From the NCBI GenBank assembly GCA_040758375.1, contig JBFLWE010000005.1:1-64000 (forward strand): a DNA stretch of 64,000 nucleotides, given 5' to 3'. This stretch comes from CAMLIZ01 sp040758375. Its GTDB lineage: Bacteria > Pseudomonadota > Gammaproteobacteria > Burkholderiales > Burkholderiaceae_C. Below the pieces are notes generated by a model. The model made no database searches. It was not told where the DNA came from and saw only the letters and a program-made list of their open reading frames with translations. The position numbers and the translations under genes are program-made. Shown one piece after another: positions 8,972-17,686 of this stretch (position 1 is its first letter; each line of letters begins with the position of its first letter).

Positions 8972-10864
8972 TCACAGGTTGGCCGCAGGCCGCACCAGGG
9001 CCGGCTTCAAGGCAAAGCGCTTGAGGATGGCTTGTTCGATGCCGGCAGCGTCGAGCCCGCACATTGCGAGCAGCTTGGCCGGGTCGCCGTGTTCGATGAA
9101 CTCGTCGGGCAGCCCCAGCGCCAGCACCGGGGTCTTGAGGCCGGCCGCGTGCAGCGCCTCCATCACGGCGGCACCCGCGCCGCCGGGCAGGCAGCCTTCT
9201 TCCACGGTGACGATGGCCTCGTGCGTGCGCGCCAGCGACAGCAGCAGCTCGGTGTCCAGCGGCTTGGCGAAACGCATGTTGGCCACCGTGGCATCGACCT
9301 TCTGAGCCGCTTCCAACGCCGGATAGAGCAGCGTGCCGAAGGCCAGGATCGCGATGCGCTGGCCTTCGCGGCGGATCTCGCCCTTGCCCCAGGGCAGCTC
9401 GGCCAGGCCGGGCTGGATTTCGGTGCCCACGCCCGCGCCGCGCGGATAGCGCACCGCCACCGGATGGTTCTGCCGGAACGCCGTGGTCAGCGCCATGCGG
9501 CATTCGTTCTCGTCGGCCGGCGTGAGCATGCTCATGTTGGGGATGCAGCGCACGTAGGCGATGTCGTACGCGCCGCAGTGGGTGGCGCCGTCGGCGCCCA
9601 CGACGCCCGCACGGTCGAGCGCGAACACGACGGGCAGGTTCTGGATCGCCACGTCGTGGATCATCTGGTCATAGGCGCGCTGCAGGAAGGTCGAGTAGAT
9701 CGCAACCACCGGCTTGTAGCCCTCGCAGGCCAGGCCCGCGGCAAAGGTCACCGCATGCTGCTCGGCGATGCCTACGTCGAAGTAGCGCTTGGGGAAGCGC
9801 TTCTCGAACTCGACCAGGCCCGAACCTTCGCGCATGGCCGGCGTGATGCCCACCAGCCGCTCGTCGGCCGCCGCCATGTCGCACAGCCATTGGCCGAACA
9901 CCTGCGTGAACGTGGGCTTGGGCGGCGTGGCCGGCTTCTGCAGGCCATGGGCCGGATCGAACTTGCTCGGGCCGTGGTAGGCCACCGGGTCGGCCTCGGC
10001 GAGCTTGTAGCCGTAGCCCTTCTTCGTGACCACATGCAGGAACTGCGGCCCCTTCTTGTCGCGCAGGTTTTCCAGCGTGGGGATCAGCGAATCGAGGTCA
10101 TGGCCGTCGATCGGGCCCACATAGTTGAAGCCCAGCTCCTCGAAGATCGTGCCCGGCACCACCATGCCCTTGGCATGCTCCTCTAGGCGCCGCGCCAGCT
10201 CGTACAGCGGCGTGTTCTTCAGCACCTGCTTGGCGCCCTGGCGCGCGGCTTCATAGAAGTTGCCGCTCATCAGTCGTGCCAGGTATTTGTTGAGCGCGCC
10301 CACCGGCGGACTGATCGACATGTCGTTGTCGTTCAGGATCACCAGCATGTCGGCGCTCTGGCCTGCATGGGCCACGCCGGCGTTGTTCATCGCCTCGAAG
10401 GCCTGTCCGGCGCTCATGGCGCCGTCGCCGATGATGGCCACCACATGGCGCTCCTCGCCCTTGAGCTTGGCCGCCAGCGCCATGCCCAGCGCGGCCGAGA
10501 TCGAGGTGGACGAATGCGCAGTACCGAAGGTGTCGTATTCGCTTTCGTCGCGGCGCGGAAAGCCGCTGATGCCGCCCAGCTGGCGCAGCGTGGGCATGCG
10601 GTCGCGCCGGCCGGTGAGGATCTTGTGCGGATAGGTCTGGTGGCCCACGTCCCACACCAGCCGGTCGTGCGGCGTGTTGTACACGTAATGCAGCGCGATC
10701 GTGAGCTCCACCGTGCCCAGGTTCGAAGACAGGTGGCCGCCGGTCTTGCTGACGCTTTGCAGCACGAAGTCGCGCAGTTCGACGGCCAGCGTCTGCAGCT
10801 CGGTGCGTGACAGGCGCTTCAGGTCGCCGGGACTGGAGATGGTGTGCAGCAGCGAATGTTTCAC
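8972..10864 (-). CDS. dxs: 1-deoxy-D-xylulose-5-phosphate synthase
   Basis: Thiamine-diphosphate enzyme joining pyruvate and glyceraldehyde-3-phosphate to DXP, which feeds the MEP isoprenoid pathway and also thiamine and pyridoxal synthesis. In the 630 residues, the ThDP motif GDGAMSAGQAFEAMNNAG, the HSSTSISAALGMA region and the transketolase-type motif DVGIAEQHAVTFAAGLA are intact. The start is a GTG immediately before KHSLLHTISSPGDLKRLS, which aligns with the family N-terminus. It is the last gene of the xseB-ispA-dxs operon, 8 bases after ispA. Confidence 0.96.
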   Translation of the reverse strand: MKHSLLHTISSPGDLKRLSRTELQTLAVELRDFVLQSVSKTGGHLSSNLGTVELTIALHYVYNTPHDRLVWDVGHQTYPHKILTGRRDRMPTLRQLGGISGFPRRDESEYDTFGTAHSSTSISAALGMALAAKLKGEERHVVAIIGDGAMSAGQAFEAMNNAGVAHAGQSADMLVILNDNDMSISPPVGALNKYLARLMSGNFYEAARQGAKQVLKNTPLYELARRLEEHAKGMVVPGTIFEELGFNYVGPIDGHDLDSLIPTLENLRDKKGPQFLHVVTKKGYGYKLAEADPVAYHGPSKFDPAHGLQKPATPPKPTFTQVFGQWLCDMAAADERLVGITPAMREGSGLVEFEKRFPKRYFDVGIAEQHAVTFAAGLACEGYKPVVAIYSTFLQRAYDQMIHDVAIQNLPVVFALDRAGVVGADGATHCGAYDIAYVRCIPNMSMLTPADENECRMALTTAFRQNHPVAVRYPRGAGVGTEIQPGLAELPWGKGEIRREGQRIAILAFGTLLYPALEAAQKVDATVANMRFAKPLDTELLLSLARTHEAIVTVEEGCLPGGAGAAVMEALHAAGLKTPVLALGLPDEFIEHGDPAKLLAMCGLDAAGIEQAILKRFALKPALVRPAANL

Positions 10865-10872
10865 GGTGTTGT

Positions 10873-11760
10873 TCAGCTCTCGCGTTCGACGACCTTGTCG
10901 GCCAGCAGGCTCAGCGTGGCGGCGTGGGCCAGTCCGCTGCGCGCCAGCGCGGCATGGGCCTGGTCGCGCAGTTCGGCGGCATGGCGGCGGGCCGCCTCCA
11001 GCCCGAGTACCGAGACGTAGGTGGGCTTGTTGTGGTGCAGGTCCTTGCCGGCGGTCTTGCCCAGGGTTTCGGAGGCCTGGGTGACATCGAGGATGTCGTC
11101 CACCACCTGGAATGCCAGGCCGATGGCGGCACCGTAGTCGCTGAGCGCCGCGCGCGCCTCGGAGCTCACGTCGCCGCAGGCCGCGCCCATCATCACGCTG
11201 GCCTGCAGCAGCGCACCGGTCTTGCGGCGGTGCATGTCGCGCAGCGCCGTCTCGTCCAGCGGCAGGCCGATGCTGGCCAGGTCGATGGCCTGGCCGCCCG
11301 CCATGCCGGCCGAGCCGGCCGAGCGCGCCAGCAGGCGGCACAGCTGCGCCTGCAGCGCAGGCGGCACCCCCGTGTCGGGGGTCAGCACCTCGAACGCCAG
11401 CGCCTGCATGGCGTCTCCGGCCAGCATGGCTTGCGCTTCGCCGAACTTGACGTGCACGGTGGGCTTGCCACGGCGCAGCACGTCGTTGTCCATGCAGGGC
11501 ATGTCGTCGTGCACCAGCGAATAGGCATGGATCAGCTCCACCGCCACCGCCGCACGCAGCGCTGCCTCGCGCAGGCCGTCGACCGCATCGCAGGCGGCCA
11601 GCACCAGCAGCGGACGCAGGCGCTTGCCGCCGTCGAGCACCGCGTAGCGCATCGCCTCACCCAGCCCCGCGGGTGCATCGGCTGGCACCCAGGCCTGCAG
11701 GGCCCGCTCCACCGCGTCGAGCTCCGCGCGCATCCAGGATTCGAAGTTGTCTCTTATCAC
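10873..11760 (-). CDS. ispA: Farnesyl diphosphate synthase / polyprenyl synthetase
   Basis: Condenses DMAPP/GPP with IPP to farnesyl diphosphate, the precursor of ubiquinone side chains, undecaprenyl phosphate and hopanoids. The 295-residue protein has both aspartate-rich motifs, DDMPCMDND (first, long spacing) and DDILD (second), plus the GGKRLRP substrate-binding block. Its start codon overlaps the xseB stop by four bases (ATGA), so translation is coupled. The order xseB-ispA-dxs is common in proteobacteria. Confidence 0.95.
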   Translation of the reverse strand: MIRDNFESWMRAELDAVERALQAWVPADAPAGLGEAMRYAVLDGGKRLRPLLVLAACDAVDGLREAALRAAVAVELIHAYSLVHDDMPCMDNDVLRRGKPTVHVKFGEAQAMLAGDAMQALAFEVLTPDTGVPPALQAQLCRLLARSAGSAGMAGGQAIDLASIGLPLDETALRDMHRRKTGALLQASVMMGAACGDVSSEARAALSDYGAAIGLAFQVVDDILDVTQASETLGKTAGKDLHHNKPTYVSVLGLEAARRHAAELRDQAHAALARSGLAHAATLSLLADKVVERES

Positions 11761-11993
11761 CCGTTGGCCGTCCAGGTTCTGAGTTGGCCGTCCTCGAGCA
11801 CCTTGACCTGCTCTTCCACCGCCTGCAGACGCGCGCGGCAGAAATCGAGCAGCTGGGCCCCCCTTTTGTAACTTTCGAGCAGCCGATCCAGCGGCAGCTG
11901 CCCGCCCTCCATGGCCTGCACCAGGCGCTCCAGCTCAGCGAGGGCTTCTTCGTAGCTCGCCGGCATGCTGTCGGTTGGCGACGCGCTGGGCAT
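11757..11993 (-). CDS. xseB: Exodeoxyribonuclease VII small subunit
   Basis: A 78-residue small subunit of exonuclease VII, which degrades single-stranded DNA together with XseA (not in this window). The diagnostic block YEEALAELERLVQAMEGG followed by LPLDRLLESYKRGAQLL is present; the protein is helical with Leu heptads. It is the first gene of the isoprenoid operon. There is no good Shine-Dalgarno upstream of the ATG. Confidence 0.93.
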   Translation of the reverse strand: MPSASPTDSMPASYEEALAELERLVQAMEGGQLPLDRLLESYKRGAQLLDFCRARLQAVEEQVKVLEDGQLRTWTANG

Positions 11994-12023
11994 ATTTCAA
12001 CACATGAAAAAACCAAAGATCGA

Positions 12024-12053
12024 ATTGTAGTCAGCGCTTCCCTCCCTGCCCAA
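12024..12053 (-). promoter_or_regulatory. Candidate promoter of the xseB-ispA-dxs operon
   Basis: On the minus strand TTGGGC (12053-12048) and TACAAT (12029-12024) are separated by 18 bases, placing transcription start about 24 bases before the xseB ATG. This is one of the better sigma-70-like pairs in the window. Confidence 0.45.
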
Positions 12054-12152
12054 ATCGAGGCCCGCTGGGCTGTGGTGCATTCCCTCCAAAAGAGGCTTGA
12101 CGAAGGACAAGCTTGTGATTGCCGGTGGCCAGCCCCATCTGGGCCCGCTGGG

Positions 12153-12158
12153 TACAAT
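12153..12158 (+). promoter_or_regulatory. Candidate -10 element upstream of the Rieske oxygenase
   Basis: TACAAT lies about 110 bases before the start codon in the 275-bp divergent spacer. No convincing -35 sits at 16-18 bases. The rest of the spacer holds nothing I can name. Confidence 0.3.
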
Positions 12159-12268
12159 CACCGGCCGCTTTTCTCTCTGTGCCCCGTGTACAGGGTCGAA
12201 GCGGTTCTTCTTTTTACCCACCTTCCCCGGTGGGGGGTTGACATTGGTTTTTGGAGATCCTGGGGATC

Positions 12269-13381
12269 ATGTCCGACCTGAGCATCACTCGCGAAGTCCT
12301 TGAGCGCGCAAGCTCGCAACTGCATGTATCTGCCTACTTCGACGAGGGCCTGTTCCGCAAGGAACAGGAAACCATCTTCAGGGAGGGTCCGCGCTACCTG
12401 GGGCACGAGCTGGCCATTCCCCAGGTAGGCGACTACTACGCGCTGCCCCAGGAAGGCGAAGGGCGCGCGCTGGTGCGCACGCCCAACGGCGTGCAGCTGA
12501 TCTCCAACGTCTGCCGCCACCGGCAGGCGGTGATGCTGCGCGGCCGTGGCAACACGCGCCAGAACATCGTCTGCCCGCTGCACCGCTGGACCTACGATCT
12601 GCAGGGCCAGCTGATCGGCGCGCCGCATTTCGCCGAGGACCCGTGCCTGCACTTGAACAACTACCGCGTCCGCACCTGGAACGGCATGGTGTTCGAGGAC
12701 AACGGGCGCAACGTGGCGGCAGACCTGGCGCACCTGGGCCCGCGCGCGGACCTGGACTTCGACGGCTACGTGCTCGACCGGATCGAGTTGCACGAGTGCA
12801 ACTACAACTGGAAGACCTTCATCGAGGTCTACCTCGAGGACTACCACGTAGGCCCCTTCCATCCGGGCCTGAGCGGCTTCGTCACCTGCAACGACTTGCG
12901 CTGGGAGTTCGGGGCGCACCATTCGGTGCAGACCGTGGGCGTGAACAACGCGCTCCAGCGGCCGGGTTCCGACACCTACCGCAAGTGGCATGACGCGGTA
13001 CTGCAGTTCAACAACGGCCAGCCTCCCAAGCACGGCGCGATCTGGCTCACGTACTACCCGAACATCATGGTCGAGTGGTACCCGCACGTGCTGGTGGTGT
13101 CCACGCTGTACCCGCTTGCGCCGCAGAAGACGCTCAACGTGGTGGAGTTCTTCTACCCCGAGGAGATCGCCGCCTTCGAACGCGAGTTCGTCGAAGCCGA
13201 GCAGGCCGCCTACCTGGAAACCTGCGTCGAGGACGACGAGATCGCCGAGCGCATGGATGCCGGCCGCAAGGCGCTGATGGAGCGCGGCGACAACGAGGCG
13301 GGGCCTTACCAAAGTCCGATGGAAGACGGCATGCAGCACTTCCACGAGTGGTACCGCAAGCAGTTGAACCTGAGGGACTGA
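12269..13381 (+). CDS. Rieske non-heme iron oxygenase, alpha-subunit type
   Basis: A 370-residue aromatic-ring-hydroxylating-dioxygenase-like protein. The Rieske [2Fe-2S] ligands are C82-x-H84 (NVCRHRQAV) and C102-x2-H105 (VCPLHRW). The mononuclear iron site is marked by EDYHVGPFHPG, with two His. The substrate is unknown: no beta subunit, ferredoxin or reductase gene lies next to it, so electrons must come from elsewhere. It is divergent from the xseB-ispA-dxs operon, which makes an isoprenoid-related substrate conceivable, but that is inference. The ATG before SDLSITREVL was chosen; a TTG six codons upstream is possible. Confidence 0.85.
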   Translation: MSDLSITREVLERASSQLHVSAYFDEGLFRKEQETIFREGPRYLGHELAIPQVGDYYALPQEGEGRALVRTPNGVQLISNVCRHRQAVMLRGRGNTRQNIVCPLHRWTYDLQGQLIGAPHFAEDPCLHLNNYRVRTWNGMVFEDNGRNVAADLAHLGPRADLDFDGYVLDRIELHECNYNWKTFIEVYLEDYHVGPFHPGLSGFVTCNDLRWEFGAHHSVQTVGVNNALQRPGSDTYRKWHDAVLQFNNGQPPKHGAIWLTYYPNIMVEWYPHVLVVSTLYPLAPQKTLNVVEFFYPEEIAAFEREFVEAEQAAYLETCVEDDEIAERMDAGRKALMERGDNEAGPYQSPMEDGMQHFHEWYRKQLNLRD

Positions 13382-13399
13382 AACCGCTGCTGCCCGGGG

Positions 13400-13457
13400 A
13401 CGCCGCGGATCCGCCTTTGCCGGTCTTCTGCTGGCGTCGCCCCCCGTGAGGGTGAAG
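13400..13457 (+). repeat. Dispersed GC-rich intergenic repeat, copy 1
   Basis: ACGCCGCGGATCCG (13400-13413), GCTGGCGT (13430-13437), GCCCCC and TGAGGGTGAAG recur in the same order and spacing at 58285-58338. This copy fills the gap between the Rieske oxygenase and the EamA gene. Two copies in 64 kb suggest a genome-wide family. Confidence 0.6.
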
Positions 13458-13496
13458 TGCGGGATGCGCCGGGGGCGTGGGCCATACTCCCGGCCC

Positions 13497-14393
13497 ATGT
13501 CTGCGCCGCTGTTGATGGTCCTCGCCTCGCTGCTGTTCGCCACCATGGGCGTGTGCGTGAAGCTGGCCTCGGCGCAATACGGCACCGGCGAGATCGTGTT
13601 CTACCGCGGGCTGATCGGCGCCCTTGCGATCGCCACGATGACGCGCCTGCGCGGCGGCAGCCTCAAGACGCCCGTGCCCGCCATGCACTTCTGGCGCTCG
13701 CTCACCGGCGTCAGCGCGCTGTGCCTGTGGTTCTATGCCATCGGCCACCTGCCGCTGGCCACGGCGGTCACGCTGAACTACATGTCCTCTGTGTGGATGG
13801 CGCTGTTCCTGCTCGGCGGTGCGGTGATGCTCGCCAACGGCCGCGAACGCATCGACGGCCGCCTGGTGGCCACCGTGCTCGTGGGCTTCGCCGGCGTGGC
13901 GCTGGTGCTGCGGCCCACGATCGAGCACAACCAGCTGTGGGCCGGCGTGATCGGCCTGCTGTCGGGCATGCTCTCGGCCACCGCCTACCTGCAGGTCACC
14001 GCCTTGGGACGCGCGGGCGAGCCCGAGTACCGCGTGGTGTTCTATTTCTCCATCGCCGGCATCGTGGCCGGCGCGGCCGTGATGCTCTGGACGGGCCCCT
14101 CGGCCCACACGCCGCGCGGCCTGTTGCTGCTGCTGGCCACCGGCGTGCTGGCCACCGCCGCGCAGATCATGATGACGCGCGCCTATGCGATCGGCCGCAC
14201 GCTGTCCAACGCCAGCCTGCAGTACCTCGGCATCGTGTTTTCCTTCCTCTACGGCGTGTGGCTGTTCGACGATCCCGTCACCTGGATGGCGGTGGCCGGC
14301 ATGCTGCTGATCGTGGGCGCCGGCCTGGCCGCCACGCTGCTGCGCAGCCAGAAGGCCGCGCCTGATTCCTCCCTTCCCGCCACCGACTCATGA
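13497..14393 (+). CDS. EamA/DMT family transporter
   Basis: A 298-residue inner-membrane protein with about ten hydrophobic helices and two EamA halves (first LFATMGVCVKLASA...RGLIGALAI, second LLSGMLSATAYLQVT...). Drug/metabolite transporters usually export metabolites; the substrate cannot be read from sequence. Its last four bases overlap the start of the sulfurtransferase gene (ATGA), so the pair is coupled and a sulfur compound is a possible cargo (inference). The start MSAPLLMVLAS lies 8 bases after a -10-like CATACT and has no Shine-Dalgarno. Confidence 0.85.
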   Translation: MSAPLLMVLASLLFATMGVCVKLASAQYGTGEIVFYRGLIGALAIATMTRLRGGSLKTPVPAMHFWRSLTGVSALCLWFYAIGHLPLATAVTLNYMSSVWMALFLLGGAVMLANGRERIDGRLVATVLVGFAGVALVLRPTIEHNQLWAGVIGLLSGMLSATAYLQVTALGRAGEPEYRVVFYFSIAGIVAGAAVMLWTGPSAHTPRGLLLLLATGVLATAAQIMMTRAYAIGRTLSNASLQYLGIVFSFLYGVWLFDDPVTWMAVAGMLLIVGAGLAATLLRSQKAAPDSSLPATDS

Positions 14394-15250
14394 GCCACCA
14401 GACCTTGATCTGCGCTGCCGACCTGCTCGCCCTGCTTGGCAAAGGCCCGGTCCCCGTGCTGCTGGACTGCCGCTTCGACCTCAGCGACCCGGCCGCCGGC
14501 GAGCAGGCCCACGCCGCCGGGCACCTGCCCGGTGCGCAGTACCTGCACCTTGACCACGACCTGGCCGGCGACAAGCACGGCCCCGACGGCCGCTTCCGCG
14601 GGCGCCACCCGCTGCCGCCGCGCGAGCGCTTCGCTGCACTGGCCGGCGCGCTGGGCATCACGCCGGCCACCCAGGTGGTGGTGTATGACGCCCAGGGCGG
14701 CATGTTCGCCGCGCGCGCCTGGTGGATGCTGCGCTGGATCGGGCACCGCAGCGTGGCGCTGCTCGACGGCGGCGTGCAGGCCTGGCAGGCGGCCGGCGGC
14801 GCGCTGGTCACCGGTGTGCCGGCCCGCAACGCGGCTGCAGCACCATATCCGATCGCGTTGCAGGGCATGCCCACCCTGGAGGTGGGGGAACTGCTGCAAC
14901 GCCTGGGCAGCGTCACGGTGATCGACGCCCGTGCCCCGGAACGCTACCGCGGCGAGGTCGAGCCGCTGGACCGCGTGGCCGGGCACATCCCCGGCGCGCT
15001 CAATCGCTTCCTGCAGCACAACCTGCAGCCCGACGGCCGCTTCAAGAGCGCTGCGGCGCTGCGCGAGGAATTCGCGCCGCTGCTCGCCGGAGCCGACCCG
15101 TCGCGCGTGGTGCACCAGTGCGGCTCGGGCGTCAGCGCCTGCGTGAACCTGCTGGCGATGGAACACGCCGGTCTGGGCGGCTCCGCGCTGTATCCGGGCT
15201 CCTGGAGCGAGTGGTCTTCCGACCCCGCCCGGCCGGTCGCCCGTTCTTGA
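14390..15250 (+). CDS. Two-domain rhodanese-type sulfurtransferase
   Basis: A 286-residue thiosulfate/3-mercaptopyruvate sulfurtransferase. The inactive N-terminal rhodanese domain covers about residues 5-145 (VLLDCRFDLSDP, GHLPGAQYLHLD) and the catalytic domain about 160-285. The persulfide cysteine lies in HQCGSGVSACVN. The six-residue active-site loop CGSGVSA fits the mercaptopyruvate-type group, but the donor cannot be assigned with certainty. It is translationally coupled to the upstream EamA transporter. Confidence 0.88.
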   Translation: MSHQTLICAADLLALLGKGPVPVLLDCRFDLSDPAAGEQAHAAGHLPGAQYLHLDHDLAGDKHGPDGRFRGRHPLPPRERFAALAGALGITPATQVVVYDAQGGMFAARAWWMLRWIGHRSVALLDGGVQAWQAAGGALVTGVPARNAAAAPYPIALQGMPTLEVGELLQRLGSVTVIDARAPERYRGEVEPLDRVAGHIPGALNRFLQHNLQPDGRFKSAAALREEFAPLLAGADPSRVVHQCGSGVSACVNLLAMEHAGLGGSALYPGSWSEWSSDPARPVARS

Positions 15251-15357
15251 CGCGGCGCAATCCGGCCCATACCGTAGCAGGGAACAGTCGCGAGAGAAGC
15301 CCCCGGGCGCCCTGGCGGCCGGGAACATGTCCTGCCTCGACCCCAAGCGGAGGTTTC

Positions 15358-15792
15358 ATGTACCAGCGCATCCTCGTTCCCACCGACGGTTCCGAGATCA
15401 CAGGCAAGGCCGTGCAGACGGCGATCGGCCTGGCGCGGGCGCTGGGCGCGCAGCTGCGCACCATCGGCGTGAAGGAGCCCTTCCCCTACAGCGCCATCTC
15501 CGAGATGCAGCCCACGCCGCCGCAGGAGTTTTACGACGCGCAGGAGCGCATCGCCTCCAGCCGCATCAAGCAGGTGATGGACGCTGCCGCTGCCGCCAAC
15601 GTGCCTTGCGAGGCCCACACCGTGGAAGCGCTGCACCCCTGGGAAGCGATCATCGACTACGCCAAGCAGCACCAGTGCGACCTGATCGTGATGGCCTCGC
15701 ACGGGCGGCGCGGCATGGCCGCGCTGCTGCTGGGCAGCGAGACGCAGAAGGTGCTGACGCACAGCACCGTGCCGGTGCTGGTGGTACGTTAG
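15358..15792 (+). CDS. Universal stress protein, UspA family
   Basis: A 144-residue single Usp domain. It starts MYQRILVPTDGSE and ends with the ATP-binding signature MASHGRRGMAALLLGSE-(x)-VLTHSTVPVLVV, so it probably binds ATP. Family members help with stress survival and are often induced at growth arrest or under oxygen limitation. A GGAGG ribosome binding site precedes the ATG. It is separated by 107 bases from the sulfurtransferase gene. Confidence 0.92.
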   Translation: MYQRILVPTDGSEITGKAVQTAIGLARALGAQLRTIGVKEPFPYSAISEMQPTPPQEFYDAQERIASSRIKQVMDAAAAANVPCEAHTVEALHPWEAIIDYAKQHQCDLIVMASHGRRGMAALLLGSETQKVLTHSTVPVLVVR

Positions 15793-15877
15793 CGCCGGCA
15801 GCGGCGCTGCGCCGGGCTGCCCCAGACAAGGCCGCTCCCTCGGGGGTGGCCGCCGTACCCGGCAGCCGGGGCGGACA

Positions 15878-16657
15878 TCAATGGTGCAGCAAGCGCGTGA
15901 TCGCCAGCACCACGCCCAGCCCGGCGGCCAGCCAGGCGATCTGTGCAGCGGTGTCCTTCAGCGGCAGCGGGCGCTGCAGTTGCGGGATCAAGTCGGCCAC
16001 GGACACATAGATGAAGCTGCTGGAGGCCACCACCAGCAGGTACGGAAACAGCGCTTCCCAAGGGCCCACGACGAAGTAACCCAGCACCCCGCCGGCCACC
16101 GCGGCCAGGCCCGACAAGGCGTTGTAGGTCAGCGCGCGCGCGCGCGACAGCCCGGCATTGAGCAGCACGATGTAGTCGCCCACCTCCTGCGGGATCTCGT
16201 GGGCGATGATCGCCAGCGCCGTCAGCGTGCCCAGCCGCACGTCGGCCAGGAAGGCGGCCGCGATCAGGATGCCGTCGCAGAAGTTGTGGATGCTGTCGCC
16301 CAGCAGCACGCTCCAGCCGCCGCGCCCGGCCTGCTCGGCGTCGAAGCCATGATGGTGGTGATGGTGCGGGTCGTCGCCTTCGTGGTGGTGGCCGTGGCGA
16401 TAGAGCTCCGCCTTCTCCAGCAGGAAGAAGAACAACAGCCCTGCCAGCAGCGTCATGAACAGGCTCTGCGGCGAGGCCTGGCTCTCGAAGGCTTCGGGCA
16501 GGATCTGCAGCAGCGCGGTGCCCAGCAGCACGCCGGCCGAGAAGCTGACCAGGCTCTTCACCAACCGCCCCAGCATGCTGAGCGTGAGGCTGGCGGCGAT
16601 CAGCACCGACAGCAAACCGCCCAGCAAGGTGGCCAGAACGACGTAGAGCAGGGTCAT
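15878..16657 (-). CDS. ZIP family divalent metal transporter
   Basis: A 259-residue inner-membrane protein with about eight helices. TM4-TM5 carry the metal-site motifs HNFCDG and HEIPQEVGD, characteristic of ZIP transporters. A cytoplasmic loop after TM3 is very His-rich (HGHHHEGDDPHHHHHH), typical for zinc sensing or binding. It probably imports Zn or related ions. The ATG was chosen because AAGGA sits 5 bases upstream; a TTG five codons earlier is less likely. It is convergent with the usp gene. Confidence 0.9.
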   Translation of the reverse strand: MTLLYVVLATLLGGLLSVLIAASLTLSMLGRLVKSLVSFSAGVLLGTALLQILPEAFESQASPQSLFMTLLAGLLFFFLLEKAELYRHGHHHEGDDPHHHHHHGFDAEQAGRGGWSVLLGDSIHNFCDGILIAAAFLADVRLGTLTALAIIAHEIPQEVGDYIVLLNAGLSRARALTYNALSGLAAVAGGVLGYFVVGPWEALFPYLLVVASSSFIYVSVADLIPQLQRPLPLKDTAAQIAWLAAGLGVVLAITRLLHH

Positions 16658-16723
16658 GGAATCCTTGGACAAAAAAGAACCGCGCCCTGTCGGCAGGCGC
16701 GGCCATCGGCGGGCGGCACGGCG

Positions 16724-17599
16724 TCAGGCCACCTCGTTGGCCTTCAGCCAGGCCAGGCAGCGGTTCCAGCCGTCGGTGGCCGAGTCGCGGTGGTAGCTCG
16801 GCCGGTAGTCGGCATGGAAGGCATGGCCCGCGTCGGGATACACCACGAACTGCGAGGCGCGCGACGCCGCATTGCCCTGCGCCAGCGCGGCCTTCATGCG
16901 GTCCACGCTGTCCAGCGGGATGCCCTGGTCCTTGGCGCCGTACAAGCCCAGCACCGGCGCATGCAGCTTGCCGGCCACGTCGATCGGGTGCTGCGGCTGC
17001 AGCGCCGACGTGGGGCCCATCAGCCGGCCGTACCAGGCCACGCCGGCCTGCAGCAGGGAACTGTGGGCGCTGTAGAGCCAGACGATGCGCCCGCCCCAGC
17101 AGAAGCCGGTCATGCCCAGCCGGGTGGTGTCGCCGCCCTGGGTCTTGGCCCAGGCCACGCACGCGTCCAGGTCTGCCATCACCTGCGCGTCGGGCACCTT
17201 GCTGATCACCTCGCTCATCAGGCGCGAGACCTCGCCGTACTGCATCACGTCGCCCTGGCGCACGAACAGCTCCGGCGCAATCGCCAGGTAGCCTTGCTTG
17301 GCGAAGCGCCGCGCCACGTCGGCAATGTGCTCGTGCACGCCGAAGATCTCGCTGACCACCAGCACGATCGGCAGGTTGCGCTTGCCTTCCGGTGCCGCGC
17401 GGTAGGCCGGCATCTTGAAGCTGCCCACGGGGACCGTGACCTCGCCGGCCACCAGCCCGCGGGTGTCGGTCTTGATCATCGTCTGCGCGGCCACCGGCAA
17501 CACCGCGGCGGCGAATCCGCTGCCCACCGCGGCGCGCACGAAATCGCGGCGGCTGAAGTCGGCGGGCGGAACCTGGCGGGCAAGGTCGTCACGGGGCAT
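16724..17599 (-). CDS. Tat-exported dienelactone hydrolase family protein
   Basis: A 291-residue alpha/beta-hydrolase. The N-terminus carries a twin-arginine signal (SRRDFVRAAVGSGFAAAVLP), so the folded protein is exported to the periplasm. The nucleophile elbow is GFCWGG, with a cysteine as in dienelactone hydrolase, and the catalytic His is in YPDAGHAFH. The natural substrate is unknown; chlorocatechol context genes are absent. The ATG is preceded by GGAGAG at good spacing. It lies 66 bases downstream of the start of nothing else on this strand and upstream of the ZIP gene, possibly co-transcribed. Confidence 0.88.
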   Translation of the reverse strand: MPRDDLARQVPPADFSRRDFVRAAVGSGFAAAVLPVAAQTMIKTDTRGLVAGEVTVPVGSFKMPAYRAAPEGKRNLPIVLVVSEIFGVHEHIADVARRFAKQGYLAIAPELFVRQGDVMQYGEVSRLMSEVISKVPDAQVMADLDACVAWAKTQGGDTTRLGMTGFCWGGRIVWLYSAHSSLLQAGVAWYGRLMGPTSALQPQHPIDVAGKLHAPVLGLYGAKDQGIPLDSVDRMKAALAQGNAASRASQFVVYPDAGHAFHADYRPSYHRDSATDGWNRCLAWLKANEVA

Positions 17600-17686
17600 G
17601 CGGTCTCTCCTGCGGAAATGAGGGGGCGCCAGGCGGCTGAAGGCGCCGATTCTAGGAACAGACGCGAGCACGCGCCTGGGCATGCA

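Noticed and set aside
12115..12161. GTGATTG ... CAATCAC inverted repeat before the Rieske oxygenase gene
   Set aside because: Only 7 bp with a 33-base spacer; too weak to call an operator.
16365..16410. His-rich stretch in the ZIP transporter as a repeat expansion
   Set aside because: A histidine-rich cytoplasmic loop is normal for this transporter family.
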